Below, in pieces: positions 53,591 to 63,090 of a stretch of DNA of 64,000 bases. This DNA is from Zongyangia hominis (GTDB taxonomy: Bacteria > Bacillota > Clostridia > Oscillospirales > Ruminococcaceae). Under the pieces are notes generated by a model. That model saw only the letters and a program-made list of their open reading frames with translations. It searched no databases and was not told the DNA's origin. A program made the position numbers and the translations under genes. Each line of letters opens with the position of its first letter. Within the stretch, counting starts at the first letter, position 1. The stretch is from contig NZ_JACRTC010000001.1 of assembly GCF_014385095.1 (NCBI RefSeq), positions 248,001 through 312,000 of the forward strand, given 5' to 3'.

Positions 53591-53730
53591 ATTCAATCAG
53601 CCGCAGTTTTAGAAGGTCGTTAAAAGCTGCGGCTTTGTTGCATGATAAAAAAGAGGGCGGACGCTCCGCCCATCCTGAAAAGCGGGGCCGAAGACGGTTC
53701 CCAGCCTCAAAGAACCGGAGGGTAATAGAG

Positions 53731-54819
53731 ATGATAGAAACAGTAAAATACGCGCTTATCGGCTGTGGGCGGATTTCTCCCAACCACATAGCGGCGGTGC
53801 TAAATAACGATCACATCGAGCTTGCGGCAGTGTGCGACGTGGCCGAAGAAAACATGGAACACCTGCTATCCCAGTTTGATTTGGCGGACAAAGGGATTGC
53901 CCGCTACACCGACTACCGCACCATGCTCCGGGAAGTGAAGCCGGATTTGGTGGCCATCGCCACCGAGAGCGGCAAGCATGGAAAGATCGCCCTCGACTGC
54001 ATCGAAGCCGGCTGCAATCTGATTATCGAAAAGCCCATCGCGCTTTCTTTGGACGAGGCGGACGCCATCATCGAAGCGGCTGAAAAAAAGGGCGTTATCG
54101 TCTGCGCCTGCCATCAAAACCGCTTTAATAAGTCCATCCAAAAAATCAGGGAGGCGGTGGACGAGGGCCGGTTCGGCAAGATGTTCCACGGCGCCGCCCA
54201 CATCCGCTGGAACCGCTCCCAGCCCTATTACGACCAGGCCAAATGGCGGGGCACTTGGGAACAGGACGGCGGCGCGCTGATGAACCAGTGCATCCACAAT
54301 ATCGATCTGCTGCGCTGGATGATGGGGGACGAGGTCACCGAGGTCATGGCCTACACCGACCGCCTCAACCACGACTACATCGAGGCGGAGGATTTGGGGC
54401 TGGCCATCGTCCGGTTTAAAAACGGCAGCTACGGCCTCATCGAAGGCACCACCAACATCTTCCCCCACAACTTAGAGGAGACCCTCTATCTCTTCGGCGA
54501 GCACGGGACCGTTAAGGCCGGAGGGAAAAGCGTCAACATCATCGAGGAGTGGAATTTCGCCGATGAACAGGGCGACGTGGAGGCCATCAAGCGCGAGTGC
54601 GGGGAGAATCCTCCCAACGTCTACGGCTTTGGCCACACGCCCCTTTACGCCGATGTGATTGAGGCGGTGCGCACCGGCAGGAAGCCCTATGTGGATGCCC
54701 GGGCGGGACGCCGGGCGCTGGAACTGGTCCTCGCCATCTATCTTTCCGCCAAAGAGGGGAAAGCGGTCAAGCTCCCCCTGACCCATTGCAGCACTTTAGA
54801 TTTTAAAGGCAGGTTTTAA
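53731..54819 (+). CDS. Gfo/Idh/MocA oxidoreductase (WbpB-like)
   Basis: 362 residues from the ATG at 53731 (GGAGGG upstream). The NAD motif IGCGRISPNHI is at 9-19, EKPIALS near 100 contains the catalytic-region lysine, and GGALMNQCIHNIDLLRWMMG is the typical histidine-bearing substrate segment. In the Wbp pathway this step oxidises C3 of UDP-GlcNAcA before transamination. The 140 bases before it contain no gene. Confidence 0.9.
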   Translation: MIETVKYALIGCGRISPNHIAAVLNNDHIELAAVCDVAEENMEHLLSQFDLADKGIARYTDYRTMLREVKPDLVAIATESGKHGKIALDCIEAGCNLIIEKPIALSLDEADAIIEAAEKKGVIVCACHQNRFNKSIQKIREAVDEGRFGKMFHGAAHIRWNRSQPYYDQAKWRGTWEQDGGALMNQCIHNIDLLRWMMGDEVTEVMAYTDRLNHDYIEAEDLGLAIVRFKNGSYGLIEGTTNIFPHNLEETLYLFGEHGTVKAGGKSVNIIEEWNFADEQGDVEAIKRECGENPPNVYGFGHTPLYADVIEAVRTGRKPYVDARAGRRALELVLAIYLSAKEGKAVKLPLTHCSTLDFKGRF

Positions 54820-54824
54820 TCGCC

Positions 54825-56102
54825 ATGAAACTACGGGAACGCTTATTGGGCATGTTCAAAAATGATTTTGTCAAAAATGTGCTGATTCTGGTCAGCGGTT
54901 CCACCATCGCACAGTTTTTGCCGGTCATCTTGTCCCCGCTGCTCGGGCGTCTGTACACACCCAGCGACTTCGGCGTGTACACCCTGTTCACCTCCACGGT
55001 AAACATTCTGGGCCAGCTGGTGGGGCTCAAATATGACTTTGCCATCGTGGTGTCCGATTTGGACGAAAAGGCAAACGGACTCTTCTTTTTGAGCATGTCG
55101 CTGACGGTGGGAATCTCCGCCGCCATGATCTTGGCGTTCCCTTTTGCTACCCCCATCGACCGGCTGCTGGGGGGCGACGGACATATCGGCTGGATTTTCT
55201 GCCTGCCGCTGGCGGCGCTGATGACCGGCATGTACAGCTCCCTTAATTACTACAATGTGCGGCTCAAACAGTATAAGGCCATCACCAACGCCAATATTAT
55301 CAAGACGGTGGTTCAATCCATTTTACAGCTGGGCTTTGCCCTCCTGCACTGGGGCGCCATGGGGCTCATCTTGGGCCAGATGATCTCCTTTGTGGCCGGT
55401 AATACCCGGATGATTCACAACCTGAGGGGCAAGGTCCACCGTAAAGATCTCAACCGCCACCTGATGGGGAAGGTGGGGAGAGAGTACAGTAACTATCCCA
55501 AGTTCACCCTGCCCGGCTCCTTGGCCAACACCATGACCTATAATGTCATATCCTATTTCCTGTCCGCCCTTTACAGCACCTCCCAATTGGGCTACTACTC
55601 CATGATCAACCGGGTGCTGGGCTCGCCTTTGTCGCTAGTAGGCAACGCGGTGGGGCAGGTCTTTGTCAAGCAGGCGGCGGACGAGAAGAACAGCTCCGGA
55701 AATTTAGCCCATACTTTCAACAATATTTCCAAGCTGCTCATGGTTCTGTCCGTGCCCCTCTTTGCCATCCTGTTTATCTTTGCTGAACCCATCATCACCA
55801 TCTTCCTGGGCCCCCAATGGGCGCCGGCCGCCGAATATGTGCGGATTCTCACCCCCATGTTCCTGGTGCGCTTTATCGTATCCCCCATCTCCAACAGCGC
55901 CCTTGTCATGGGTAAGCAGAAGATGACCATGATCTGGCAGTTCGGCCTGCTGCTCTTCGCGCTGGTTCCCACCGGCGTGGCGGCGCTGTGGGATTTGACG
56001 GTGAAAAACTATCTGCTGATTTTGTCCATTTCCCTGGCCATCGCCTACTTTGTCTTTTATGTCTACTGCCATGAGGTAGTCAAGGAATACCAAAACCAAT
56101 GA
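54825..56102 (+). CDS. Polysaccharide flippase (Wzx/MATE-like)
   Basis: 425 residues with about 12 membrane segments and the Wzx-type N-terminus (FVKNVLILVSGSTIAQFLPVILSPLLGRLYTPSDFGVYTL). It would move lipid-linked glycan units across the membrane. It starts five bases after the preceding stop. It is somewhat shorter than many Wzx proteins (typically 450-490). No Wzy polymerase is seen in the window. Confidence 0.9.
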   Translation: MKLRERLLGMFKNDFVKNVLILVSGSTIAQFLPVILSPLLGRLYTPSDFGVYTLFTSTVNILGQLVGLKYDFAIVVSDLDEKANGLFFLSMSLTVGISAAMILAFPFATPIDRLLGGDGHIGWIFCLPLAALMTGMYSSLNYYNVRLKQYKAITNANIIKTVVQSILQLGFALLHWGAMGLILGQMISFVAGNTRMIHNLRGKVHRKDLNRHLMGKVGREYSNYPKFTLPGSLANTMTYNVISYFLSALYSTSQLGYYSMINRVLGSPLSLVGNAVGQVFVKQAADEKNSSGNLAHTFNNISKLLMVLSVPLFAILFIFAEPIITIFLGPQWAPAAEYVRILTPMFLVRFIVSPISNSALVMGKQKMTMIWQFGLLLFALVPTGVAALWDLTVKNYLLILSISLAIAYFVFYVYCHEVVKEYQNQ

Positions 56103-56123
56103 CCCAACGACGGAGATGATTTG

Positions 56124-57209
56124 ATGAAAATTGCACTGATCGCGCCGGCCAATTCCATCCATACCGTGAAGTGGGCCAACGCCTTTGTCAGTCGGGGCCA
56201 CAAGGTCCGGCTCTATTCGCTGCCAAGCCACGCAAACCAGCACGAAATCATCGACGAGCGGGTCCAAATCGTCTATCTTAAGACCGGCGGTTTTAAGGGC
56301 TATCTGCTGGGCGGCGGGGAGCTCAGACGGGACATCGGGCGCTTTGCGCCCGACGTCGTCAACGCCCACTACGCCAGCGGCTACGGCACCCTGGCGCGGA
56401 TGGCGAAGGTCCACCCGCTGCTGTTGTCGGTGTGGGGGAGCGACGTTTATGATTTTCCGCTCAAAAGCCCCCTCCACAAGGCCATGATCTGGAAAAACAT
56501 CCAAAACTCCGACCAGCTCGCCTCCACCAGCCACGTGATGGCGGCCCAGGTGAAGAAGCTCTATCCCCAGTATAGAAAGGAGATCGCCGTCACGCCCTTT
56601 GGGGTGGACACGGCGCGCTTTTCCAAGAGGGAAGTGGAGAAAGAATGTTTCACCGTGGGCACGGTCAAGCTCCTCAAGGAAAAATATGGGCTGACCTACT
56701 TGGTGCGCGGCTTTGCCGATTTTGTCAAAAAGCTCCCGGAAGGGGAGCGTGCCCAACTCCTTCTCTATGGCGGCGGGGAACAGGAGGGAGAACTGCGGGA
56801 ACTGATTCATACCCTGGGCCTTGACGGGATGGCTACCCTCTGCGGGGCCATCCCCAACATGGAGGTTCCCCAGGCCATCAGTGGCATGGATGTTTTCTGC
56901 GTCCCGAGCGTCCTCAATTCCGAGAGCTTCGGCGTCTCGGCGGTGGAGGCCATGGCCTGCGAGGTACCGGTCATCGCCTCCGATGTGGACGGCTTCACCG
57001 AGACGGTGGAGGACGGGGTCACCGGCTTTTTAGTGCCGCGTAGGGACGCCGGCGCCATCGCCGAGCGGCTCTGGCAGCTGTATACCGATTGGGAACTCCG
57101 CCAAAAGATGAGCCGGGCGGGCCGGGAGCGGGTGGAGCGCCTCTATAACTGGGAAGACAATGTGAGTACCATGGAGACAATACTCAAGGAGACCGCCAAA
57201 CTAAAATAA
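56124..57209 (+). CDS. Glycosyltransferase family 4
   Basis: 361 residues from the ATG at 56124. It is a GT-B fold: IALIAPANSIHTVKWANAF at the start, VTPFGVDTARF near 155, and the donor-site segment VPSVLNSESFGVSAVEAMACEVPVIAS near 265-290 with the EX7E glutamates. It adds a sugar to the lipid-linked intermediate in the cytoplasm. Acceptor and donor are unknown. Confidence 0.92.
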   Translation: MKIALIAPANSIHTVKWANAFVSRGHKVRLYSLPSHANQHEIIDERVQIVYLKTGGFKGYLLGGGELRRDIGRFAPDVVNAHYASGYGTLARMAKVHPLLLSVWGSDVYDFPLKSPLHKAMIWKNIQNSDQLASTSHVMAAQVKKLYPQYRKEIAVTPFGVDTARFSKREVEKECFTVGTVKLLKEKYGLTYLVRGFADFVKKLPEGERAQLLLYGGGEQEGELRELIHTLGLDGMATLCGAIPNMEVPQAISGMDVFCVPSVLNSESFGVSAVEAMACEVPVIASDVDGFTETVEDGVTGFLVPRRDAGAIAERLWQLYTDWELRQKMSRAGRERVERLYNWEDNVSTMETILKETAKLK

Positions 57210-57240
57210 GAGCGGCAATGGGACGTTGGGGAGAGACGAT

Positions 57241-58461
57241 ATGAGGATACTGTTAATCAATCATTACGCGGGTTCGGAGCGCTACGGCATGGAGTTCAGG
57301 CCCTACTACCTGGCCCGGGAGTGGGCCAAAGCGGGGCATGACGCCACGGTGCTGGCCGCCACCTTCTCCCACCTGCGAAAGAAAAACCCCCAGGTGGAGC
57401 GGGACTTTAGCGAGGAGGAAATTGCTCCCGGCGCCCGGTTTTGCTGGGTGAAGACCCCGGCCTATCACAGCAACGGCCCCATGCGGATGCTCAACATGAC
57501 CCTCTTTTACCAAAAGGTCAAGCGCCGCGCCCGTTTTCTGGCGGAAAAATACCGCCCGGACGCGGTCATCGCGTCATCCACCTACCCCATGGACATCTAT
57601 CTGGCCCAGCGGATTGCCCAAATTTCCGGCGGCCGCTTCTACTTTGAAATTCACGACCTGTGGCCCCTGTCCCCGGTGGTCCTCTACCACATTTCCGAGA
57701 AAAACCCGATGATTCGTTTGCTTCAGCGGGCGGAGGACTTCGCCTTCGGACACGCCGATAAGGTGCTCTCCGTCCTGCCCCAGGCCGACGCTCACATCCG
57801 GGAGCGGGGCTTTGACGAGAAGAAGTTTGTCTATGTTCCCAACGGCGTCGTTTTGGACGGGGAAGAGGTGGATATAACCGCCACGCCCCAGTACGCGGCC
57901 ATCCGGGCGGAAAAGGAAAAGGGGCAGTTTCTCTGCATGTATCTGGGCGGATTTGCCAAAGCTAATGCATTGGAAGACTTTGTGGCGTGCGCCAAGGAGC
58001 TGGACGAGGGGGTCACTTTAGTCATGATCGGCGGCGGACTTCTCAAAGAGCAGTTTGCCCGGCAGATCAAAGAGGAGAACCTTTCCAATATCCTGCTTCT
58101 CGACCCGGTGGAAAAGCGCCAGGTGGGCGATTTTCTCCGGCTGGCGGACTGCCTCTATATCGGGGCCAAGCGGTGCGAGCTCTACCGCTACGGCGTGGCC
58201 ATGAATAAGATTTTCGACTACATGCTCTCCGCCCGGCCGGTGATTTGCGGGGTGGAGGCCTCCAACGACCCGGTGGGGGAGGCCGGCTGCGGCGTGACCA
58301 TCGAGGCAGAGTCCCCCCAAGCCATCGCACGGGCCATCGAAAAGCTCCGCGCCCTGCCAAGGGAGGAGCTCGACGCCATGGGGAGAAGGGGCCGGGACTA
58401 TGTGGCCGCCCATCACGACTATGAAAAATTGGCGCAGCGATTTATCGACGCTATTCAATAA
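57241..58461 (+). CDS. Glycosyltransferase family 4 (WbuB-like)
   Basis: 406 residues from the ATG at 57241 (GGGGAGA upstream). HYAGSERYGMEFRPYYLAREW at the start, FEIHDLWPLSPV near 135 and PNGVVLD near 200 are typical of WbuB-type GT4 enzymes, which often transfer to HexNAc-linked lipids. The C-terminal nucleotide-sugar region is MNKIFDYMLSARPVICGVEA. Confidence 0.92.
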   Translation: MRILLINHYAGSERYGMEFRPYYLAREWAKAGHDATVLAATFSHLRKKNPQVERDFSEEEIAPGARFCWVKTPAYHSNGPMRMLNMTLFYQKVKRRARFLAEKYRPDAVIASSTYPMDIYLAQRIAQISGGRFYFEIHDLWPLSPVVLYHISEKNPMIRLLQRAEDFAFGHADKVLSVLPQADAHIRERGFDEKKFVYVPNGVVLDGEEVDITATPQYAAIRAEKEKGQFLCMYLGGFAKANALEDFVACAKELDEGVTLVMIGGGLLKEQFARQIKEENLSNILLLDPVEKRQVGDFLRLADCLYIGAKRCELYRYGVAMNKIFDYMLSARPVICGVEASNDPVGEAGCGVTIEAESPQAIARAIEKLRALPREELDAMGRRGRDYVAAHHDYEKLAQRFIDAIQ

Positions 58462-58561
58462 AGACTGACACCCTGCCAAGACTCCGCGCGGGCAGAGCGA
58501 TAGAAAAAAGAGACCAGATCGGGTCTGAGAGCCGGAGCGCGGCGGCGGAATGGAGTGAAAG

Positions 58562-59734
58562 ATGGAAATACGCAAAGATTTTTTGCCTTATGGTTTTCCG
58601 TTCATCACGGAGAAGGAGGTCCAGGCGGTTTCGGACGTCATCCGGTCCGGCTGGTGGTCCAAGGGCCCGAAAACCATGGAATTTGAAAAGAAGTTCGCGG
58701 AATATGTGGGAGCTAAGCACGCCATCGCCCTCAATTCCTGCACGGCGGCGCTGCATCTGGCGCTGGAAGCCAAGGGCATCGGCGCGGGGGACGAGGTGAT
58801 CACCACCCCCATGTCCTTCACTTCCACCTCCAATACCATCCTCCACACCGGCGCGACTCCGGTCTTCGCCGATATCGACGAGGACACCGGGCTCATCGAC
58901 CCCAAAGAGATCGAGAAGAAAATCACCCCGCGCACCAAAGCCATTGTGCCGGTCCACTACGCCGGACAGGCCTGCGATCTGGACGCCATCCACGCCATCG
59001 CCGAAAAGCACGGCCTCTTTGTCTCGGAGGACGCGGCCCACGCCGTCTCCACCACCTACAAGGGCCAGCGCATCGGGGGAGGGGAGCAGTGCCAGGCGGC
59101 CTCCTTTAGCTTCTACGCCACCAAGAACCTGGCCACCGGCGAGGGCGGCATGCTGACCACCAACGACGACGCGCTGGCGGAAAAGGCCCGGGTGCTCAGT
59201 CTCCACGGCATGGACCGCAACGCGTGGAACCGCTATCAAAAGGGCGGGAGCTGGCACTACGACGTGGTGTCTCCCGGCTTTAAGTACAACATGACCGACA
59301 TCGCGGCGGCGCTGGGCCTCTGCCAGCTGGAACTGCTGCCCGAGATGCAAGCTACCCGGGCGCGCTATGCCGCCATCTACGACGAGGCGTTTGCCGGGCT
59401 GGACGCCATTGTGCTCCAGAGCCAGGTCCCCTATGGGGAAAACGCCCGACACCTCTATTACATCCGTGTCCAGGAGGACAAGCTCACCATCGGACGGGAC
59501 CAGTTCATCGAGGAGCTGGGACGATACAATATCGGCACCAGCGTCCACTTTATTCCTATTCATCTGCATCCCTACTACCGGGAGCATTTGGGAACCAAGG
59601 AAGGGGATTTCCCCCATGCGGAGCACTTTTACAGCCAGATTATTTCGCTGCCGCTCTATCCATCAATGACGGAGGAAGATGTCAAATATGTTGCTATGGC
59701 CGTGGGAGAAATTGCCGAAAAATATGCAAAATGA
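58562..59734 (+). CDS. DegT/DnrJ/EryC1 sugar aminotransferase (PglE/PseC-like)
   Basis: 390 residues. The PLP lysine is K188 in SFYATKNLATGEGG; SGWWSKGPKTMEFEKKF and VHYAGQACDLDAIHAIA are family motifs. The family puts an amino group on keto sugars. This subtype, with HFIPIHLHPYYRE at the C-terminal end, usually aminates C4 of 4-keto-6-deoxy sugars, which fits the operon's 4,6-dehydratase. The start ATG follows GGAGTG. The end overlaps the next gene by 11 bases. Confidence 0.92.
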   Translation: MEIRKDFLPYGFPFITEKEVQAVSDVIRSGWWSKGPKTMEFEKKFAEYVGAKHAIALNSCTAALHLALEAKGIGAGDEVITTPMSFTSTSNTILHTGATPVFADIDEDTGLIDPKEIEKKITPRTKAIVPVHYAGQACDLDAIHAIAEKHGLFVSEDAAHAVSTTYKGQRIGGGEQCQAASFSFYATKNLATGEGGMLTTNDDALAEKARVLSLHGMDRNAWNRYQKGGSWHYDVVSPGFKYNMTDIAAALGLCQLELLPEMQATRARYAAIYDEAFAGLDAIVLQSQVPYGENARHLYYIRVQEDKLTIGRDQFIEELGRYNIGTSVHFIPIHLHPYYREHLGTKEGDFPHAEHFYSQIISLPLYPSMTEEDVKYVAMAVGEIAEKYAK

Positions 59735-60383
59735 GAGCGTCCGCCCCTATTATGAGAGTCTAAAAAAGAAGACGGCGCACCTGGTTTGTAAGCGTGTCAT
59801 CGACATCTTCTTTTCCATCCTCTTCATCATTCCGCTGCTGCCGATCTATCTCTTGGTGGCGCTGGCGGTCAAGCTCGATTCCAAAGGGCCGGTGCTCTTT
59901 CGGCAGGAGCGCGTCAAGCAGTTCGGCAAGCCCTTTTTTATTCTCAAATACCGCACCATGGTGGTGGATGCCCAGAAGATCGGCGCCCAGGTGACGGCCA
60001 AAAACGACAGCCGCGTCACCCGAGTGGGACGCTTTCTTAGAGCCAGTCGTATCGATGAAATCCCCCAACTGTTCAATGTCCTCAAAGGGGACATGACCTT
60101 CGTGGGGACCCGTCCCGAGGTGCCCCGCTATGTGCTCCATTACTCCGACGAGATGAGGGCAACCCTATTGTTGCCGCCGGGGGTGACGGGGACGGCCAGC
60201 ATCGCCTACCGCAATGAAAATAAGCTCCTCGAAGAAAACGAGGACCCGGAGCGGACCTATATCGAAAAGATTCTGCCGGAAAAGATGGCCTATAACCTGG
60301 ACTATCTGAAAAAGGTATCGGTCAAATATGATTTTATCGTCATGGGGCGCACAGTCAAATGCGTTTTTGAAAAGGACGAATAG
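59724..60383 (+). CDS. Initiating sugar phosphate transferase (PglC/WcaJ-type monotopic phosphoglycosyl transferase)
   Basis: 219 residues from the ATG at 59724, inside the end of the aminotransferase gene. The short form has a single reentrant membrane helix (KRVIDIFFSILFIIPLLPIY). The catalytic part has FRQERVKQFGKPFFILKYRTM, the DE pair in RIDEIPQLFNVLKGDMTFVG and TRPEVP. It links the first sugar phosphate to undecaprenyl phosphate and so starts the glycan. The size matches PglC, which prefers UDP-diNAc-bacillosamine. Confidence 0.92.
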   Translation: MQNESVRPYYESLKKKTAHLVCKRVIDIFFSILFIIPLLPIYLLVALAVKLDSKGPVLFRQERVKQFGKPFFILKYRTMVVDAQKIGAQVTAKNDSRVTRVGRFLRASRIDEIPQLFNVLKGDMTFVGTRPEVPRYVLHYSDEMRATLLLPPGVTGTASIAYRNENKLLEENEDPERTYIEKILPEKMAYNLDYLKKVSVKYDFIVMGRTVKCVFEKDE

Positions 60384-60396
60384 GAGGGGTCAAGGA

Positions 60397-61518
60397 ATGC
60401 AGTTTATCGATTTAAAGACACAGTATGCCCGCAACAAGGAGAAGATCGACAAGGCGGTGCTGGACGTGATGGGGGACGGCCGCTACATCATGGGGCCCCA
60501 GGTCAAAGAGCTAGAAGAAAGACTGGCGAAGTTTGTGGGCGTCAAGCACTGCATCTCCTGTTCCAATGGCACCGACGCCATGACCATTCCGCTCATGGCC
60601 ATGGGTATCGGGGAGGGGGACGCGGTCTTCACCACCGCCTTTACCTTCTTTGCCACGGCGGAAGTCATCGCATTGCGGGGCGCGGTCCCCGTCTTTGTGG
60701 ACATCGACCCGGACACCTTTAATATTGACCCGGCCGCGTTGGAGGCGGCCATTGAGCGCACCCTGAAAGAGGGAAAGCTCACCCCCAAAGCCATCATCGC
60801 GGTGGACCTGTTCGGACTGCCCGCCGATTACTTCCGGCTGCGGGCTATCTCGAAAAAATATGGCTTGGTCCTCATCGAAGACGGGGCCCAGGGCTTTGGC
60901 GGCGAGATCATCGGCAAGAAAGCGTGCAGCTTCGGCGACGTGGCCACTACCTCTTTCTTCCCGGCCAAGCCTTTAGGCTGCTACGGCGACGGCGGCGCCA
61001 TCTTTTTAAACGACGACGAACTGGCCGGCAAATGCGAGTCCATCCGCGTCCACGGCAAGGGCAGCGAAAAGTACGACAATGTCCGCATCGGTTTAAACGC
61101 GAGACTCGACACCATCCAGGCGGCGATTCTCTCCTGCAAGCTGGACATCTTCCCCGAGGAGATCGAAAGCCGTCAGCGGGTGGCCCGGCTTTATACCGAG
61201 CGCCTCCGGGATGTAGTCAAGACGCCGGTCATCCCCAAGGGATACCGGAGCGTCTATGCCCAGTACACCGTCATGCTGCCCGAGGGAACCGACCGGAGCG
61301 CCGTCATGGCGAAAATGAAGGAGCGGGGCGTCCCCACCTTTGTCTATTATCCAAAGCCTATGCATTTGCAGGGCGCTTTCTCCGCCCTCGGCCACAAGGA
61401 GGGGGACTTCCCTCACGCGGAGGCCGCCAGCGCGCGGGTGCTCTCTCTTCCCATGCACCCCTATTTGGAGGAAGCGGAGATCGAGCAGATTGCGAATGCC
61501 CTCAGGGAGAGCCTGTAA
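60397..61518 (+). CDS. DegT/DnrJ/EryC1 sugar aminotransferase (WbpE-like)
   Basis: 373 residues from the ATG at 60397 (AGGAGGGG upstream). The PLP lysine is K191 in FFPAKPLGCYGDGGA, which is the WbpE/DegT version of the motif, with NARLDTIQAAILSCKL downstream. WbpE aminates C3 of UDP-3-keto-GlcNAcA, so with the WbpA-, WbpB- and WbpD-like genes it completes UDP-2,3-diacetamido-glucuronic acid. A 2-epimerase of the WbpI type is not in the window. Confidence 0.92.
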   Translation: MQFIDLKTQYARNKEKIDKAVLDVMGDGRYIMGPQVKELEERLAKFVGVKHCISCSNGTDAMTIPLMAMGIGEGDAVFTTAFTFFATAEVIALRGAVPVFVDIDPDTFNIDPAALEAAIERTLKEGKLTPKAIIAVDLFGLPADYFRLRAISKKYGLVLIEDGAQGFGGEIIGKKACSFGDVATTSFFPAKPLGCYGDGGAIFLNDDELAGKCESIRVHGKGSEKYDNVRIGLNARLDTIQAAILSCKLDIFPEEIESRQRVARLYTERLRDVVKTPVIPKGYRSVYAQYTVMLPEGTDRSAVMAKMKERGVPTFVYYPKPMHLQGAFSALGHKEGDFPHAEAASARVLSLPMHPYLEEAEIEQIANALRESL

Positions 61519-61546
61519 TATACTTGTGACAAACGGGGGAATCATC

Positions 61547-62356
61547 ATGAAAAAGGGACTGCTGCTGGCCATCGACATCGGCAACACCAACATGGAGTTC
61601 GGCATCATCGAAGAGGGGAAGCTCAAGGCAAATTTCCGCCTGGGCACCAACCGGGACGTGACCTCCGACGAGGTGGGCCTGTTGGTGGCGCAGTTTTTCG
61701 CCATCCAAGGCATCGAGCGCACGGCCATCAAAGACATCATCATCACGTCCGTCGTGCCCCAGGTGATGTACTCCATCTCCAACATGATCAAGAAATACTT
61801 TGGCGGCAAGGTGCCGCTGATTGTGGGGGACAATATCCCTTTCCCCATCAAAAACCTCTACGACAACCCCAAGGAGGTGGGCGCCGACCGCTTGGTGGCC
61901 GCCATCGCCGCCTACCGCAAGTACGGCGGCCCGGCCATCGTGGTGGACTTCGGCACCGCCACCACCTTTGACGCGGTAGACGCCGACGGGGCCTACTTAG
62001 GCGGCTCCATCTACCCGGGCATCAAGATTTCCATGGACGCCCTGTTCCAAAAGGCGGCCAAGCTGCCCCGTGTGGAGCTAGTGGACCCGGGCACCGTCAT
62101 CGGGCGCAACACCGTGCAGAGCATGCAGGCGGGCGCGGTCTACGGCTATGTGGGCGCGGTCAAGAACATTGTGGGGCTCATGCGGGTGCATCTGGGGGAG
62201 AAGACCCGGGTCATCGCCACCGGCGGCCTCTCCAAGATGATCGGGCGGCAGTCGGGCCTCTTTGACTATATCGACAAGGCGCTGACGCTGGACGGCCTTG
62301 CCATGATCTATGACATGTACATGGAGGAAAAAGAGGGGAACAAGGAGCTGGAATAG
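61547..62356 (+). CDS. coaX: Type III pantothenate kinase
   Basis: 269 residues from the ATG at 61547. It phosphorylates pantothenate, the first step of CoA synthesis, and usually needs a monovalent cation. IDIGNTNMEFGI at the start, NPKEVGADRLVAAIAA and VDFGTATTFD are the CoaX motifs. It may be read through from the glycan operon, 28 bases after the last aminotransferase. Confidence 0.95.
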   Translation: MKKGLLLAIDIGNTNMEFGIIEEGKLKANFRLGTNRDVTSDEVGLLVAQFFAIQGIERTAIKDIIITSVVPQVMYSISNMIKKYFGGKVPLIVGDNIPFPIKNLYDNPKEVGADRLVAAIAAYRKYGGPAIVVDFGTATTFDAVDADGAYLGGSIYPGIKISMDALFQKAAKLPRVELVDPGTVIGRNTVQSMQAGAVYGYVGAVKNIVGLMRVHLGEKTRVIATGGLSKMIGRQSGLFDYIDKALTLDGLAMIYDMYMEEKEGNKELE

Positions 62357-62359
62357 AAG

Positions 62360-62385
62360 AGGGGCGCCTCCTGGGCCCCTTGTAT
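62360..62385 (+). terminator. Weak terminator-like hairpin after coaX
   Basis: AGGGGC (62360-62365) pairs with GCCCCT (62375-62380), but only TTG follows. Confidence 0.4.
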
Positions 62386-62483
62386 AGAGTAGCTTTCAAA
62401 TAGACGCCATAGGACGGCTATTATAGTGCAAGAGGGGTATGCAAAGCGCGAACCCAGCGCACACCCATAGGGGAAGCAATTAA

Positions 62484-62515
62484 AAACAGCCGGTGGAATT
62501 TTCCACCGGCTGTTT
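62484..62515. terminator. Bidirectional terminator
   Basis: A 15-base-pair stem (62484-62498 with 62501-62515), loop TT, flanked by A on the left and T on the right. It serves the leftward small membrane protein and probably coaX. Confidence 0.9.
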
Positions 62516-62557
62516 AGTTTAGCATATGTTGCGGGGCCAGCTTTCAAACGGTCAGAC

Positions 62558-62911
62558 TTAGTCCTTGCCCAGCTTGGAGAGGATGGAGACGGAGGAAAGC
62601 AGGAGCCCCACGAGGCACAGACAGCGCAACACGGCAGCAATGGCGTTAAAACTAAAGAAATTGCCCAGCATCTCTTTGAGTTTACGCTTTGATACGCCAA
62701 GAGGCAGTACATAGGAGTTGGAGACGGTCTCATCCCCGCTCTTGTTGGCCACATAGATGGCGGTGGGGCCGTCTTCGCCGCCGATGATGCCCACATGTCC
62801 CAGCTTGTTTTCCTTACCGAACACATGGCGTTTGCTGAGCCCAGCTGTCAGAAAGCCGCAAATCGAGGCAAAAAGCAAGCCTTTATCTTCCATTGGAATT
62901 TTTTCTTTCAT
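62558..62911 (-). CDS. Small membrane protein with an OadB-like GPT motif
   Basis: 117 residues from the ATG at 62911 (GGAGG nine bases upstream); the longer frame is not used. Possible membrane segments lie at about 12-26 and 84-110. In between is HVGIIGGEDGPTAIYVANK, which resembles the conserved IGGxDGPTxI segment of sodium-pumping decarboxylase beta subunits, although the rest of that 400-residue protein is absent. It is either a short relative or a convergent motif. Function unknown. Confidence 0.65.
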   Translation of the reverse strand: MKEKIPMEDKGLLFASICGFLTAGLSKRHVFGKENKLGHVGIIGGEDGPTAIYVANKSGDETVSNSYVLPLGVSKRKLKEMLGNFFSFNAIAAVLRCLCLVGLLLSSVSILSKLGKD

Positions 62912-63090
62912 GAGACAAACCTCCATCTTCATCAAAATCCTGTCTTTTATTTTAACAGAGATGTGGGGAAAGGACAACCGGAGGGCAGGAGATTCCCGAT
63001 TTTTTTGCAAATTCCTCGGGGGAGACTTGAATTTTTACAAAAATATGCTATCATTAAAAACAGCTCTTCCAGGAGAGATGAAAATTAAAA
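62912..63090. other. Divergent intergenic region upstream of the riboswitch
   Basis: No gene seen. Read rightward, TTGAAT (63027-63032) and TATCAT near 63050 could drive the folate-transporter transcript. The spacing of about 17 makes this plausible but unproven. Confidence 0.35.

Noticed and set aside
51911..53596. Leftward open frame of 561 codons antisense to the WbpA- and WbpD-like genes
   Set aside because: Composition is His/Val/Asp/Gly-rich as expected for antisense of GC-rich genes. It has no domain or ribosome site and is fully covered by two well-supported genes.
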